Source: JAYEHL01 sp041653935
GTDB lineage: Bacteria > Chloroflexota > Dehalococcoidia > E44-bin15
Assembly: GCA_041653935.1 (NCBI GenBank)
Contig: JBAZEO010000001.1
Location: 682,001 to 746,000 of the forward strand
Direction: 5' to 3'
Length of the DNA stretch: 64,000 nucleotides
Within the stretch, counting starts at the first letter, position 1. Each line of letters opens with the position of its first letter. Of the stretch, positions 17,447-25,156 are shown one piece after another. The translations under genes were made by a program, and so were the position numbers. The notes under the pieces were generated by a model. The model ran no database searches. It had not been told where the DNA came from and was given only the letters and a program-made list of their open reading frames with translations.

Positions 17447-17476
17447 ATTCTACAATAATAACCTTTGCAAGTACAA
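17447..17476 (-). promoter_or_regulatory. Possible promoter of the hisZ operon
   Basis: On the minus strand TTGTAC (17476-17471) and TAGAAT (17452-17447) are separated by 18 bp and lie about 30 nt before the hisZ start. Matches are partial, so this is a suggestion. Confidence 0.35.
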
Positions 17477-17513
17477 CATTATGTAGTCAAAAACGGGGGA
17501 AAGGAGGTAAAAC

Positions 17514-17672
17514 ATGCCAACGATAAAACATCTACTGGAAGAGCTGAAACTTCTAAATGTTAAGCCAGAAGATGTGCGGATAACTGGCAAGATGTTCGAT
17601 AACATCATGATTGACATTGAAGAACAGAAGGGAAAAGCTGAAGACGAACCAGAAGAGAACCCCGATAACTAA
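17514..17672 (+). CDS. Small acidic protein, 52 aa
   Basis: Short gene with an excellent ribosome site, AAAGGAGGT, 6 nt before the ATG. It begins MPTIKHLLEELKLLNVKPED, predicted as an amphipathic helix followed by an acidic tail (KAEDEPEENPDN). A perfect intrinsic terminator follows 9 nt after the stop. Divergent from hisZ with only 95 nt between the starts. I do not recognise it; the signals for expression are stronger than for most genes here, so it is likely a real, possibly abundant small protein. Confidence 0.75.
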   Translation: MPTIKHLLEELKLLNVKPEDVRITGKMFDNIMIDIEEQKGKAEDEPEENPDN

Positions 17673-17680
17673 TCCTGCAA

Positions 17681-17727
17681 ACCTCCAGTAATCACAAACA
17701 CAAGAATTACTGGAGGGTTTTGTTTTT
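17681..17727 (+). terminator. Intrinsic terminator of the small 17514 gene
   Basis: Perfect 11-bp stem CCTCCAGTAAT / ATTACTGGAGG (17682-17692 and 17706-17716), 13-nt loop, then GTTTTGTTTTT. Confidence 0.9.
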
Positions 17728-17851
17728 AATAGCTGTCCCCAGGTGACGAGTGACTTGCCCCATTCTTGACATGTATTAACCTCTGGTTTACGATTGGCTA
17801 ACAACTCTATGAATAAGCATGGGGAATCTTATCGTCATATTGGAAAGAGCT

Positions 17852-18517
17852 ATGAATGACCCAAACTTAAATCCTGATGAGCAACAGAAAAAGACCAAGC
17901 TTCGAAAATATACGCTTCTTGCCCTTGGCTTGTTTATAGCTGGTTGTGCACTGAAATTTGGGACAGTGCCATTTGAGACATCTTCACTACAGTCAATTCT
18001 ACTGACGGTGGCCGGCAGCTTTTGCTGGATTGCTGCCATTATTTTATTCACGGTACAACTAAGGCGACAGGGGAAAGAAGGAATTGTTAAGAGCCAGTTT
18101 CAACAGCAGGACTTGAAACAGCGAGGACTGCTACGAGGGATGAATATGAATGAAGGAACTAATAAACCAATCCTTAGTCCAGAACAACAGGAGCTAAAAC
18201 GCAAGGCACAAAAAATCCTGTTACCTGGGGGATTATTATTTATAGGTGGTCTCGGGTTATGGGTTTTATCGTTTTCATTAGACGTGTCCCGTATTGTTTC
18301 AGTCCTCATGACGACAATAGGCGGACTTTGCTGGGGAATCGCCGTTGCTCTGTCGATACCCGTGTACTTTTTATTGATACGAATGCAGCAAGGAAAAGGT
18401 GCGCCTTCGGAAGAACAGGCTCTGAAAAATAAGACAACGACAAAACGGCTACAAATTGCCGCTATTGTTCTCTTTACTGCACTAATGTTAGTGGCATCTT
18501 TATTTATTTTCCTATAG
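17852..18517 (+). CDS. Polytopic membrane protein with an internal duplication
   Basis: 221 residues with five hydrophobic helices: about residues 19-38, 48-70, 120-140, 146-172 and 200-221. The first two and the next two helices form a duplicated unit, each preceded by a hydrophilic stretch beginning NLNPDEQQKKTKLRK or LSPEQQELKRKAQK. ATG at 17852 is chosen since GGAAAGAG lies just before it. No known family recognised and no conserved polar residues in the helices, so a structural or small-membrane role rather than transport is plausible. Low GC, the first gene of the lipoprotein-rich patch. Confidence 0.7.
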   Translation: MNDPNLNPDEQQKKTKLRKYTLLALGLFIAGCALKFGTVPFETSSLQSILLTVAGSFCWIAAIILFTVQLRRQGKEGIVKSQFQQQDLKQRGLLRGMNMNEGTNKPILSPEQQELKRKAQKILLPGGLLFIGGLGLWVLSFSLDVSRIVSVLMTTIGGLCWGIAVALSIPVYFLLIRMQQGKGAPSEEQALKNKTTTKRLQIAAIVLFTALMLVASLFIFL

Positions 18518-18575
18518 TCATAAGGTAACGAGGGCTTATCGCATGTCAACAATGCTGACGATAGGGTATGTCAAG

Positions 18576-19250
18576 CTAAGGGGATAATAAGTATGAGACT
18601 AGTTCAGTAGTTATTCCACTGTCATCGGTTTCTTTGACAGTATATCCCCCAGTGATATCTGTAACCCATCTAGTATTTATAATGGCATTGGAACTACTGT
18701 TATATGCCACTATCTTGAAGCACTGGAATGTGCCTGCAGGCACTGTTATGCTCTCCGCACCCTCTACCATATAGGTGTTGCTGTATGTTTCAGCTGTTGT
18801 TTGATGTTCTTCAATCGGGAGAACTGTAGTGGTTGTGTTACAAGTAATTGTCCATGTCTTGCCTACACTGAGAGGATATGGTTCGACTGAATAGTTGCAA
18901 GATGTATTGGCAATTAACACATGCCCTGTTTCAACTCCAATGGCTGTGAAAGAGGTCTTATCGTATGCTCTAATAATCGTAAGCATAGGCTCCGTCCCTG
19001 TGGAACCCTCTTCCCCAGTGACTTGAATATTGACGATATAGCAGTCTATTCCGTTATAAATTTGGTCACCAGTTACAGTTTCAACGATTGTGTATTCGTA
19101 TCCAGATATAAAACACCTCGATGTCCAAGTATCCCCTACATTCCACGTAGGCAAATCACCAGAAGGTGCCTGTATATTGCCACCACAAGCAACTGCTGAC
19201 AACATCAAGATGCTTAATAATGCTATTGCAGTTATTCTTGCTAATCTCAT
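18576..19250 (-). CDS. Lipoprotein, 224 aa
   Basis: Signal peptide MRLARITAIALLSILMLSAV ends in a lipobox (SAVAC-GG), so it is a lipid-anchored exported protein. The mature part is rich in Thr, Ser and Ile with repeated beta-strand patterns (TYMVEGAESITVPAGTFQCF, YTVKETDDSGITTEL). The segment ESITVPAGTFQCFKI resembles the repeated beta domain seen in other surface proteins of this lineage. Function unknown. Its signal peptide is almost the same as those of the next two lipoprotein genes. Confidence 0.75.
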   Translation of the reverse strand: MRLARITAIALLSILMLSAVACGGNIQAPSGDLPTWNVGDTWTSRCFISGYEYTIVETVTGDQIYNGIDCYIVNIQVTGEEGSTGTEPMLTIIRAYDKTSFTAIGVETGHVLIANTSCNYSVEPYPLSVGKTWTITCNTTTTVLPIEEHQTTAETYSNTYMVEGAESITVPAGTFQCFKIVAYNSSSNAIINTRWVTDITGGYTVKETDDSGITTELVSYLLSP

Positions 19251-19300
19251 AACATGCTCCGTTAGTTTGAAGTCCTATAAGGCACCAATAGTATGATGGC

Positions 19301-19846
19301 CTAACCCAACACTTGGAAGCTATTTAGCATGGTATCAAAGATGTCTTCATATGTATCCCAGCATTCAGGAACACACATAAATGAGATTAACCAACTTGTA
19401 TTCTCCTGAACCAAAACACAGAACTCCGTCTGAATAGCGTGTCCCTCTAACAGATTGGCGGCCGTGAATATGCATTTCCATGCGGGTATCCCGTCTATTG
19501 TTATCTCCTCTTCGGAAATTATATCAAACCCTTCTTGTGCTTCTAATCCCGTTTTTATTCTCTCGTAAGAAGTCTGCAAGCTTGTATTGGGGGCACCAGG
19601 CGCCACACTGGCCACAGCGGGTCTACCTGAGCACGTTGTATCGGAGCTAAAAAATACCCCTACATCTCCCATAGACAGGGTTTCCCATGTAATAGGTATA
19701 GATATCGAAAAGCCTTCACTGCTATTTGTATATGTTGTAAACACTGGCGTAGGAGTTGGGCCTTGTTCAGAATCGGAACCACAGGCAACAATAGAAACTA
19801 GAGTCATGCCTAGTAGTGCTATTACAGCTATTCTTGCTAGTATCAT
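19301..19846 (-). CDS. Lipoprotein, 181 aa, PsbP/DUF1795-like
   Basis: Signal peptide MILARIAVIALLGMTLVSIV with lipobox SIVAC-GS, then a TPTP linker. The mature domain FTTYTNSSEGFSISIPITWE resembles the start of PsbP/DcrB-type (DUF1795) domains, in which an exposed sheet follows a SEGFSI-IP--W motif. The C-terminal part (SWLISFMCVPECWDTYEDIFDTMLNSFQ) fits the end of the same fold. Role unknown. Second in a cassette-like series of lipoproteins. Confidence 0.75.
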   Translation of the reverse strand: MILARIAVIALLGMTLVSIVACGSDSEQGPTPTPVFTTYTNSSEGFSISIPITWETLSMGDVGVFFSSDTTCSGRPAVASVAPGAPNTSLQTSYERIKTGLEAQEGFDIISEEEITIDGIPAWKCIFTAANLLEGHAIQTEFCVLVQENTSWLISFMCVPECWDTYEDIFDTMLNSFQVLG

Positions 19847-19860
19847 GATTCTCTCTTATT

Positions 19861-20046
19861 TCACTTGTTTTTCTTAAGCACATCTACTTTATATATGTTT
19901 TCGTGCTGTGCGAAAAAGCCCTTTGTTACATAGAACTTATTCTTAGATTTACAGTAGGGACATTGCGATGGTTCACTATTACGAATGAAAGCGACTTCAC
20001 GCAACTTGTTTCTGCAATCTGCACAATAGACGACTGTTTTACCCAA
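19861..20046 (-). CDS. Small zinc-ribbon protein, 61 aa
   Basis: Two CxxC pairs, YCADCRNK and QCPYCKSK, 22 residues apart, form a likely treble-clef or zinc-ribbon. The rest is basic (KGFFAQHENIYKVDVLKKNK). Starts MGKTVVYCADC. Function unknown; it is the only non-exported product in this stretch. Confidence 0.6.
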   Translation of the reverse strand: MGKTVVYCADCRNKLREVAFIRNSEPSQCPYCKSKNKFYVTKGFFAQHENIYKVDVLKKNK

Positions 20047-20079
20047 CAGACACCTCCACTTGAAGCATACCTTACTGGG

Positions 20080-20142
20080 TCATATTAAAGATACATGAGG
20101 TTTTAACACTTTAATGCTGATGAGAGGGTATGTCAAGCAAAG
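20080..20142. repeat. Direct repeat copy 1 of the lipoprotein cluster
   Basis: About 62 bp nearly the same as 21829-21891, sharing GGTTTTAACACTTTAATGCTGA and GAGAGGGTATGTCAAGC. A shorter relative with GATAGGGTATGTCAAGC lies near 18562. The two long copies flank the 20185 and 20731 genes. Confidence 0.8.
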
Positions 20143-20184
20143 GAAGTTAGTTTGAAGTTCTATAAGGCACCACTATGGTGAAGC

Positions 20185-20709
20185 CTATGGCCAGACGCCC
20201 TGGTAACCATCGACAGTATTACTCCAACAGTCATTTCCTACACATATGGAATAAATAACTCCAGAATCGTTGATGCCCCAGATATAGTGATTGTAGGCAG
20301 AACAACCAATAACACCAGAATAGGAATCAAAATGATCACAGTTATCGTCCCTCTCCCCAGGGCCTTGATAACAGCCATCAGGCACTTTTTTAAGGTCACC
20401 ACTCACAATAACTAACCGCGCCATATTGATAATTGATATGCCTTTACCATCGATATAACAAATCTGAACAGGGAAGTAACCGTTGTACGTGGCCGTATAA
20501 GCTGTAATGGCGTCATTGATTTCATCTCGAGCGCTATTATACGCTACTTCTTCTTGAGAAGGTGTGGCTGTAGGTGTAGGTGTGGCTGCAGACGTGAGTG
20601 TAGGCATAGGTGAAGCTGTTGGGGTGGGAGTCAGAGATGAGCTACATGCAACAGTAGCAACCAGAGTAACGACCAGTAGTGCTATTACAGCTATTCTTGC
20701 TAGTCTCAT
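20185..20709 (-). CDS. Lipoprotein with pilin-like C-terminal domain
   Basis: 174 residues. Signal peptide MRLARIAVIALLVVTLVATV with lipobox ATVAC-SS, then a Thr/Pro/Ala linker of about 30 residues. The mature part, EINDAITAYTATYNGYFPVQ, resembles the helix-turn segment that follows the N-terminal helix in type IV pilin-like proteins of this lineage (AVTAYMxxNNGxFP), with four or more Cys later. It lacks the pilin leader, so it is probably a surface protein derived from such a domain. Low-GC cluster member. Confidence 0.7.
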   Translation of the reverse strand: MRLARIAVIALLVVTLVATVACSSSLTPTPTASPMPTLTSAATPTPTATPSQEEVAYNSARDEINDAITAYTATYNGYFPVQICYIDGKGISIINMARLVIVSGDLKKVPDGCYQGPGERDDNCDHFDSYSGVIGCSAYNHYIWGINDSGVIYSICVGNDCWSNTVDGYQGVWP

Positions 20710-20730
20710 GATGCCCCCCCATATTATTAG

Positions 20731-21807
20731 TTAATCAGCGTTCTCTACTACAATAGTCTTGAGACACTCATCATCTAGGCTGCAGCCGGCAATATCGTAG
20801 GTAGTCCAGTTAGTGCCGTCATATTTGCTCACATGACCATAATCAGATCCAGCCCACACATTACCTGCGTTGTCTATAGCAAGAGCACGAACGGTGTGAT
20901 CCATAAGGCCGCTGTTGCCGGTGGTAAAAGTAGTCCAGTTAGTACCATCGTATTTACTCACACCTATATCATAATTTCCAAACCAAATATTACCCGCGCT
21001 ATCTATATCAATAGCATAAACACTGTTATAGTACAAGGAAGTAATATATGGAGGGGTATGAGTTAACTTGACGATATCGTAGGTAGTCCAGTTAGTGCCG
21101 TCATATTTGATTAAATAGCCATAATAAGTTCCAAACCAAATGTTATCCGCGCTGTCTATGGCAATAGAAAAGATGTCATTACCCGCTAGGTCGCTATTGC
21201 CTTCTGTATAAGTAGCCCAGTTAGTGCCATCGTATTTACGCACACCGTCGAAACGGGTACCACACCAAATGTTACCCGCGCTGTCTATGGCAATAGCACA
21301 CACTTTTGAATGGTGATCGATGTTGGGGAGGTGGTAGGTAGTCCAAGTAGTACCATTGTATTTTTTCACATTGCCCTCACCATTGCCAAACCAAACATTG
21401 CCCGTACTGTCTGTGGCAATACTATAGACAGCGTTGTGAGCCACGACGCTGTCGGACACGTTAAAGTTAGTCCAATTGGTACCATCAAATCTGCTTATAC
21501 CATACTCCGTACCAAACCACTTATTACCAGTATTGTCTATTGCAATAGCAGTGACATCATTACCCACTAAATCGCTATTGGTGTAATTGAAGGTAATCCA
21601 ATTGGTACCATCAAATCTGCTCACACCACCCGCTGCGCTGAACCATACTGCGCTAGTACCTGGTGCAAGGGTAGGTATAGGTGTTGATGTAGCTGTAGCC
21701 ATGGGTGCAGGCGTTGGTTCTGGTGTTGAGCCACAAGCAACTGCAGAGACTATTAACAGAATAGATGGCAGAATTAAAGTTAGCGCCATCAACCGTTTCA
21801 TTTCCAA
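20731..21807 (-). CDS. Beta-propeller lipoprotein with two-component-regulator-type repeats
   Basis: 358 residues. Lipobox SAVAC-GS after a hydrophobic signal, then a Pro/Thr linker and about seven repeats of the form AIDSAGNIWFGT..GVSKYDGTNWTTY, each roughly 45 residues. These match the Reg_prop propeller repeat usually found in periplasmic sensor domains. Here the propeller stands alone on a lipid anchor with no kinase attached. The repeats are close to one another in DNA too, so they may expand or contract. Probably binds a ligand or a partner at the cell surface. Confidence 0.82.
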   Translation of the reverse strand: MEMKRLMALTLILPSILLIVSAVACGSTPEPTPAPMATATSTPIPTLAPGTSAVWFSAAGGVSRFDGTNWITFNYTNSDLVGNDVTAIAIDNTGNKWFGTEYGISRFDGTNWTNFNVSDSVVAHNAVYSIATDSTGNVWFGNGEGNVKKYNGTTWTTYHLPNIDHHSKVCAIAIDSAGNIWCGTRFDGVRKYDGTNWATYTEGNSDLAGNDIFSIAIDSADNIWFGTYYGYLIKYDGTNWTTYDIVKLTHTPPYITSLYYNSVYAIDIDSAGNIWFGNYDIGVSKYDGTNWTTFTTGNSGLMDHTVRALAIDNAGNVWAGSDYGHVSKYDGTNWTTYDIAGCSLDDECLKTIVVENAD

Positions 21808-21828
21808 TCCTCCTGCAGCCTATCTGGG

Positions 21829-21891
21829 TCATATTAAAGATGTATAAGGTTTTAACACTTTAATGCTGAGGAGAGGGTATGTCAAGCTTTG
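21829..21891. repeat. Direct repeat copy 2 of the lipoprotein cluster
   Basis: Partner of 20080-20142 with the same order of blocks and only a few substitutions. Confidence 0.8.
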
Positions 21892-21956
21892 TTCCTTGAA
21901 AAAAGAGCTCTCCATATCTATAATAACACTATCTCACAGCAGGATTTCACCCGGAT

Positions 21957-22346
21957 ATGCAAACGACTGTTGAAACATTCGGCGGCATCGAGATACACGG
22001 CAGCAAAGACTTCATCGCCGAGATGAAGGAAGCCCTCACACTGCTGCAATACAGTCACAGCTTCCAGGAGGTGCTCCCGTTCCTCACAAAGATCGATTCA
22101 GCTGACATCCTCGGCTCAAAAGGCGCGGAACACCGCTACGATAGCAACAAACCCGCCTATAATCACACCTCGATATCCTACGGCGGCGACATCGCGCGCC
22201 TCGCATATCGCTCCATGCTGCTGCAATCCGGAAAGCGAAAGTCGACCGACATAGAAAAACGGTGCGCCGAGTTCCGCGCCAAAGTGGAGCAGGAACTGTA
22301 CAGGTTTTCACTTAACGACTACCGCCAGAGCTTCATGCACTGGTGA
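21957..22346 (+). CDS. Hypothetical protein, 129 aa
   Basis: Starts MQTTVETFGGIEIHGSKDF; soluble, with no signal or membrane segment. Contains helices (DFIAEMKEALTLLQYSHSFQ) and a SYGGDIARLAYRSMLLQ segment. I do not recognise the family. GC content and codon use match the slipin gene that follows 43 nt later, not the lipoprotein patch before it. Confidence 0.6.
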   Translation: MQTTVETFGGIEIHGSKDFIAEMKEALTLLQYSHSFQEVLPFLTKIDSADILGSKGAEHRYDSNKPAYNHTSISYGGDIARLAYRSMLLQSGKRKSTDIEKRCAEFRAKVEQELYRFSLNDYRQSFMHW

Positions 22347-22389
22347 ATGGTTTTTTGCAGCTCTCTAAATAAAAAGTAGGAGGCACAAG

Positions 22390-23148
22390 ATGACCGCACT
22401 GTATTACGCAATAACTATAATAGCGATCTTACTGATAGTTCTGGCTTCTCTCTCGATTCGAGTCGTCTACCAGTACGAAGCAGGCGTGACCTTCAGGCTC
22501 GGCAAGTATCAGAACACGAGGAAGCCGGGCCTGCGCTTCATCATCCCCATCATCGACAAGATGCGCAAGGTAGATACACGCGTTGTGACCATGGATGTTC
22601 CTTCTCAAGAAGCCATCACGCGCGATAACGTCACCGTCAAAGTGAACGCCGTGGTCTATTTCAGGGTCACCAATCCCGAGGCCGCCGTCATCGAGGTCTA
22701 TAACTATATGCAGGCCACGTTCCAGATAGCACAGACCACCCTGCGCAGCGTTCTCGGCCAGTCCGACCTCGACGAGCTATTATCTCACCGCGAGAAGCTC
22801 AACCAGAGGCTGCAGCAAATCATCGACGAGCAGACCGGGCCCTGGGGCATAAAGGTCAGCGTGGTCGAAATCAAGGATGTTGAACTGCCGGCAAGCATGC
22901 AGCGCGCCATGGCGGCCCAGGCTGAAGCCGAGCGCGACAGACGCGCCAAGGTCGTCCATGCCGAAGGCGAGTTCCAGGCGGCGCAGAAGATCACCGAGGC
23001 CGCAGCGATCCTCGGTACAGAACCCGCTGCGATCCAGTTGCGCTACATGCAGACGTTGACGCAGATCGCTACCGAGCGCACCAGCACCATTATATTTCCT
23101 TTACCGCTGGAGATGCTCAACGCCTTTATGCCCAAAGAAAAGAAATAG
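22390..23148 (+). CDS. Slipin/SPFH (band 7) family membrane protein
   Basis: 252 residues. One N-terminal membrane helix (ITIIAILLIVLASLSIRV), then an SPFH domain: VYQYEAGVTFRLGKY, PGLRFIIPIIDKM, VDTRVVTMDVPSQEAITRDNV and TLRSVLGQSDLDELLSHREKLN, typical of slipin/stomatin. A coiled alpha segment rich in Ala and Glu (MAAQAEAERDRRAKVVHAEG) mediates oligomers. Usually organises membrane microdomains or supports a NfeD partner; here the next gene is a small membrane protein rather than a clear NfeD. Ribosome site AGGAGG. Confidence 0.93.
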   Translation: MTALYYAITIIAILLIVLASLSIRVVYQYEAGVTFRLGKYQNTRKPGLRFIIPIIDKMRKVDTRVVTMDVPSQEAITRDNVTVKVNAVVYFRVTNPEAAVIEVYNYMQATFQIAQTTLRSVLGQSDLDELLSHREKLNQRLQQIIDEQTGPWGIKVSVVEIKDVELPASMQRAMAAQAEAERDRRAKVVHAEGEFQAAQKITEAAAILGTEPAAIQLRYMQTLTQIATERTSTIIFPLPLEMLNAFMPKEKK

Positions 23149-23162
23149 CAGGGGCTCATTCC

Positions 23163-23348
23163 ATGTTGCGCTTTTCGAGATTTGCAAAATTTCTATCCGG
23201 CAATATATTTTCCGTAATCGGCGCGATGCTGATACTCGGCGGAATTTACCTTGCGCTGAATGATCCGCACTGGACGGGGATAGCTCTTATCGTCGCTGGG
23301 GTGGTTGCTATAGCCGTCAGTATAGTTATCAGGATGAAAAAGGATTAA
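23163..23348 (+). CDS. Small membrane protein, 61 aa
   Basis: Two hydrophobic helices, NIFSVIGAMLILGGIYLAL and GIALIVAGVVAIAVSIVI, separated by NDPHWT, with basic ends. Starts 14 nt after the slipin gene, so it is probably cotranscribed and may act with it at the membrane. No family recognised. Confidence 0.65.
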   Translation: MLRFSRFAKFLSGNIFSVIGAMLILGGIYLALNDPHWTGIALIVAGVVAIAVSIVIRMKKD

Positions 23349-23350
23349 AG

Positions 23351-23409
23351 AAGATGCAGGAGAGTTTCTCCTGCCAGGGAAATTGGGGGGTGGCCACCCA
23401 ACCCCCTAC
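23351..23409. repeat. Three-hairpin repeat, partial copy
   Basis: GATGCAGGAGAGTTTCTCCTGC hairpin followed by GGGGGGTGGCCACCCAACCCCC. It matches the first two hairpin positions of the family, but the third part is missing. Sits between convergent genes and may terminate transcription. Confidence 0.6.
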
Positions 23410-24188
23410 CCCTTCAGCGTAACATCGCCGGCGGAGATAACTTCGAGCTTTTTGTTCGGCAGGCGCAGCAGCAGGTTCCCGTCATCATCCACATCCTCGG
23501 CCACGCCCTTGCGCACCACATCACCGCAGCGCACCGTAACATTCTGGCCCAGCGTCTTCAGCCTTCGCTTCCATTCCAGCTGGATCGGCTCGCCTTTGCA
23601 CAGCGCGTTGTAGACGGCCTCGAACTCGGCAAGCAGCGACGCCAGCACATCGAGGCGTGAGAAGTGCAAGCCAAGCTCGCGCTTGAGGCTTGTGGCGATG
23701 GCCGCGATCTCGGGATAGCTATCGACATCAAGGTTGACGTTCAAAGCAATGCCCACTATGGCGTAATTCACATTATCACCCGCGACATCGCTCTCGATGA
23801 GCACGCCGCTCACCTTCTTATCATTGATGAGGACATCGTTAGGCCACTTGATGGAGTTTTCCAGATAGGCGACGTCCTCAATACAACGGGCGATGGCTAT
23901 GCAGGCGGCCATCGTCAAGCGCTGAACCTGCACTAGCTTGGGATAGAGGATGATCGACAGCGTCAGGCTGCTGTCCGGCGGCGATACCCACTCGCGCCTC
24001 AGGCGCCCGCGGCCTGACGTCTGTTCATCGGCAAGAACCACGGTGCCTTCGCTAGCGCCTTTCGCAATCGACTGTCTGGCAACATCCATCGTAGAAGAGA
24101 CGGAGGGATAATAGAAGGTCGGCCGTCCGATATATTTTGTGTTCAGCGCATCGCGAATCGATTCCGCCGATAATATATTCTCTTCCAT
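23406..24188 (-). CDS. birA: Biotin-[acetyl-CoA-carboxylase] ligase
   Basis: 260 residues. Attaches biotin to carboxyl carrier proteins via biotinyl-AMP. Motifs: SSTMDVARQSIAKGASEGTVVLADEQTSGRGRLRREW (biotin and ATP binding loop), IKWPNDVLINDKKVSGVL and GIALNVNLD. There is no N-terminal winged helix, so it is the monofunctional kind with no repressor activity. The ATG at 24188 starts MEENILSAESIRDAL; longer readings run into rnpB and are not expected. Only 13 nt lie between the 3' end of rnpB and this start, so it may share the rnpB transcript. Confidence 0.93.
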   Translation of the reverse strand: MEENILSAESIRDALNTKYIGRPTFYYPSVSSTMDVARQSIAKGASEGTVVLADEQTSGRGRLRREWVSPPDSSLTLSIILYPKLVQVQRLTMAACIAIARCIEDVAYLENSIKWPNDVLINDKKVSGVLIESDVAGDNVNYAIVGIALNVNLDVDSYPEIAAIATSLKRELGLHFSRLDVLASLLAEFEAVYNALCKGEPIQLEWKRRLKTLGQNVTVRCGDVVRKGVAEDVDDDGNLLLRLPNKKLEVISAGDVTLKG

Positions 24189-24201
24189 ACAATTTAATGA
24201 A

Positions 24202-24586
24202 GGGGGCCAGACAAACCTGTAAGCCGAGTTCTGTACCCCGACCGGAATCGGGGCGGTGACCATTTATCTAGGATGGCGGTTACCCGCCACCTCAAGCGAC
24301 CTACCCCAGGGTTGTAACGAGGCCGGGCGTCCTCTCCCCTGCTATTCGGTCTTGCACCGGATGGGGTTTGCCCGCCACCGATGTCGCCATCGGAGCGGTG
24401 AGCTCTTACCTCACCTTTTCACCCTTGCCCCGAAGGGCGGTATAGTCTCTGTGGCACTTTCCGTATGCGCCGGTTTTCACCTGCGCACCCTGGGCGTTAC
24501 CCAGCATCCTGCCCGGTGGAGCTCGGACTTTCCTCATCCTTCCCGCCAAGCGGGAAGGACGCGGTCACCCGGTTTATCTGACCCCC
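24202..24586 (-). ncRNA. rnpB: RNase P RNA, bacterial type A
   Basis: The RNA reads from about 24586 down to 24202. P1 pairs GGGGGTCAGATAAACC at the 5' end with GGTTTGTCTGGCCCCC at the 3' end. Conserved core GAGGAAAGTCCGAGCTCC follows P3, and ACAGAACTCGGCTTACAGG lies near the 3' end, the two halves of P4 and the universal core. About 385 nt is normal for type A. It processes the 5' ends of tRNAs with RnpA protein. Confidence 0.96.
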
Positions 24587-24696
24587 ATGAAGTCTATTAC
24601 AGGGGGATTCGTTAGTCAATTGATTATGTCGATTTCCTTCAACTCTCACTGGCCCTCTTTTTCGAAAAGAGAGGGCAATAGGCCACCCTATACAGC

Positions 24697-24748
24697 TGCG
24701 GCGCGCGAAACCGTTCGTATGTGCACGGCACTTCGTCCGTGCACATAC
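24697..24748. repeat. GC-rich palindromic repeat, copy 1
   Basis: GCGGCGCGCGAAACCGTTCG followed by TATGTGCACGGCACTTCGTCCGTGCACATA, a near-perfect palindrome. The other copy lies in opposite orientation at 62512-62565. Confidence 0.75.
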
Positions 24749-24821
24749 ACTAAGGTTCACAATATGCTGTATATACCTTTCTACAGCCCTCTCCCATAAA
24801 ATAGGTAGAGGTTAGTTCATC

Positions 24822-24914
24822 AAGAGGTGCAGGAGAATCATCTCCTGCCGGGGTGTTAGGGGTGTCCCCTATCTTTTTTCAAATCCCCCAAGACTGGGGG
24901 ATAACAGGGGGTTG
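24822..24914 (+). repeat. Three-hairpin repeat, copy
   Basis: GTGCAGGAGA...TCTCCTGC, AGGGGTGTCCCCT, then CCCCCAAGACTGGGGG and ACAGGGGGTTG. Full-length copy, close to the one at 25029. Confidence 0.8.
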
Positions 24915-25028
24915 ACCATCTCTTAGCGATGCTTCTCTGTACAACGCGCCTGTGCAATCACTTTGCCCTGCGCTTCCTGGTTGCTTTAAATTAACCGTAC
25001 GTATAGATATCCCTCAACTTAACGAGAA

Positions 25029-25125
25029 AAGAGATGCAGGAGACTCATCTCCTGCCGGGGTTCTAGGGGTGTCCCCTATTCTTTTTTTCAAATCCCCCAA
25101 GACTGGGGGATAACAGGGGGTTGGC
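25029..25125 (+). repeat. Three-hairpin repeat, copy
   Basis: Same orientation as the copy at 24822 and about 90 percent alike by eye: GATGCAGGAGACTCATCTCC, AGGGGTGTCCCCT and CCCCCAAGACTGGGGG. Two copies in tandem 115 bp apart suggest local duplication. Confidence 0.8.
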
Positions 25126-25156
25126 CAGCTTTAACCGACTCGGTACAGCAACTGTG

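Larger units (their letters stand above)
24593..25156. other. Gene-free stretch made of repeats
   Basis: Beyond the 5' end of rnpB there is no convincing gene. It holds one copy of the GC-rich repeat with GTGCACGG arms (24697-24748), a hairpin CAGCCCTCTCC...GGTAGAGGTTAG (about 24783-24816) and two copies of the three-hairpin repeat. The rnpB promoter must lie at its left end, but I cannot point to it. Confidence 0.7.

Noticed and set aside
24822..25125. CRISPR array
   Set aside because: Only two unequal copies, palindromic throughout, no regular spacers and no cas genes.
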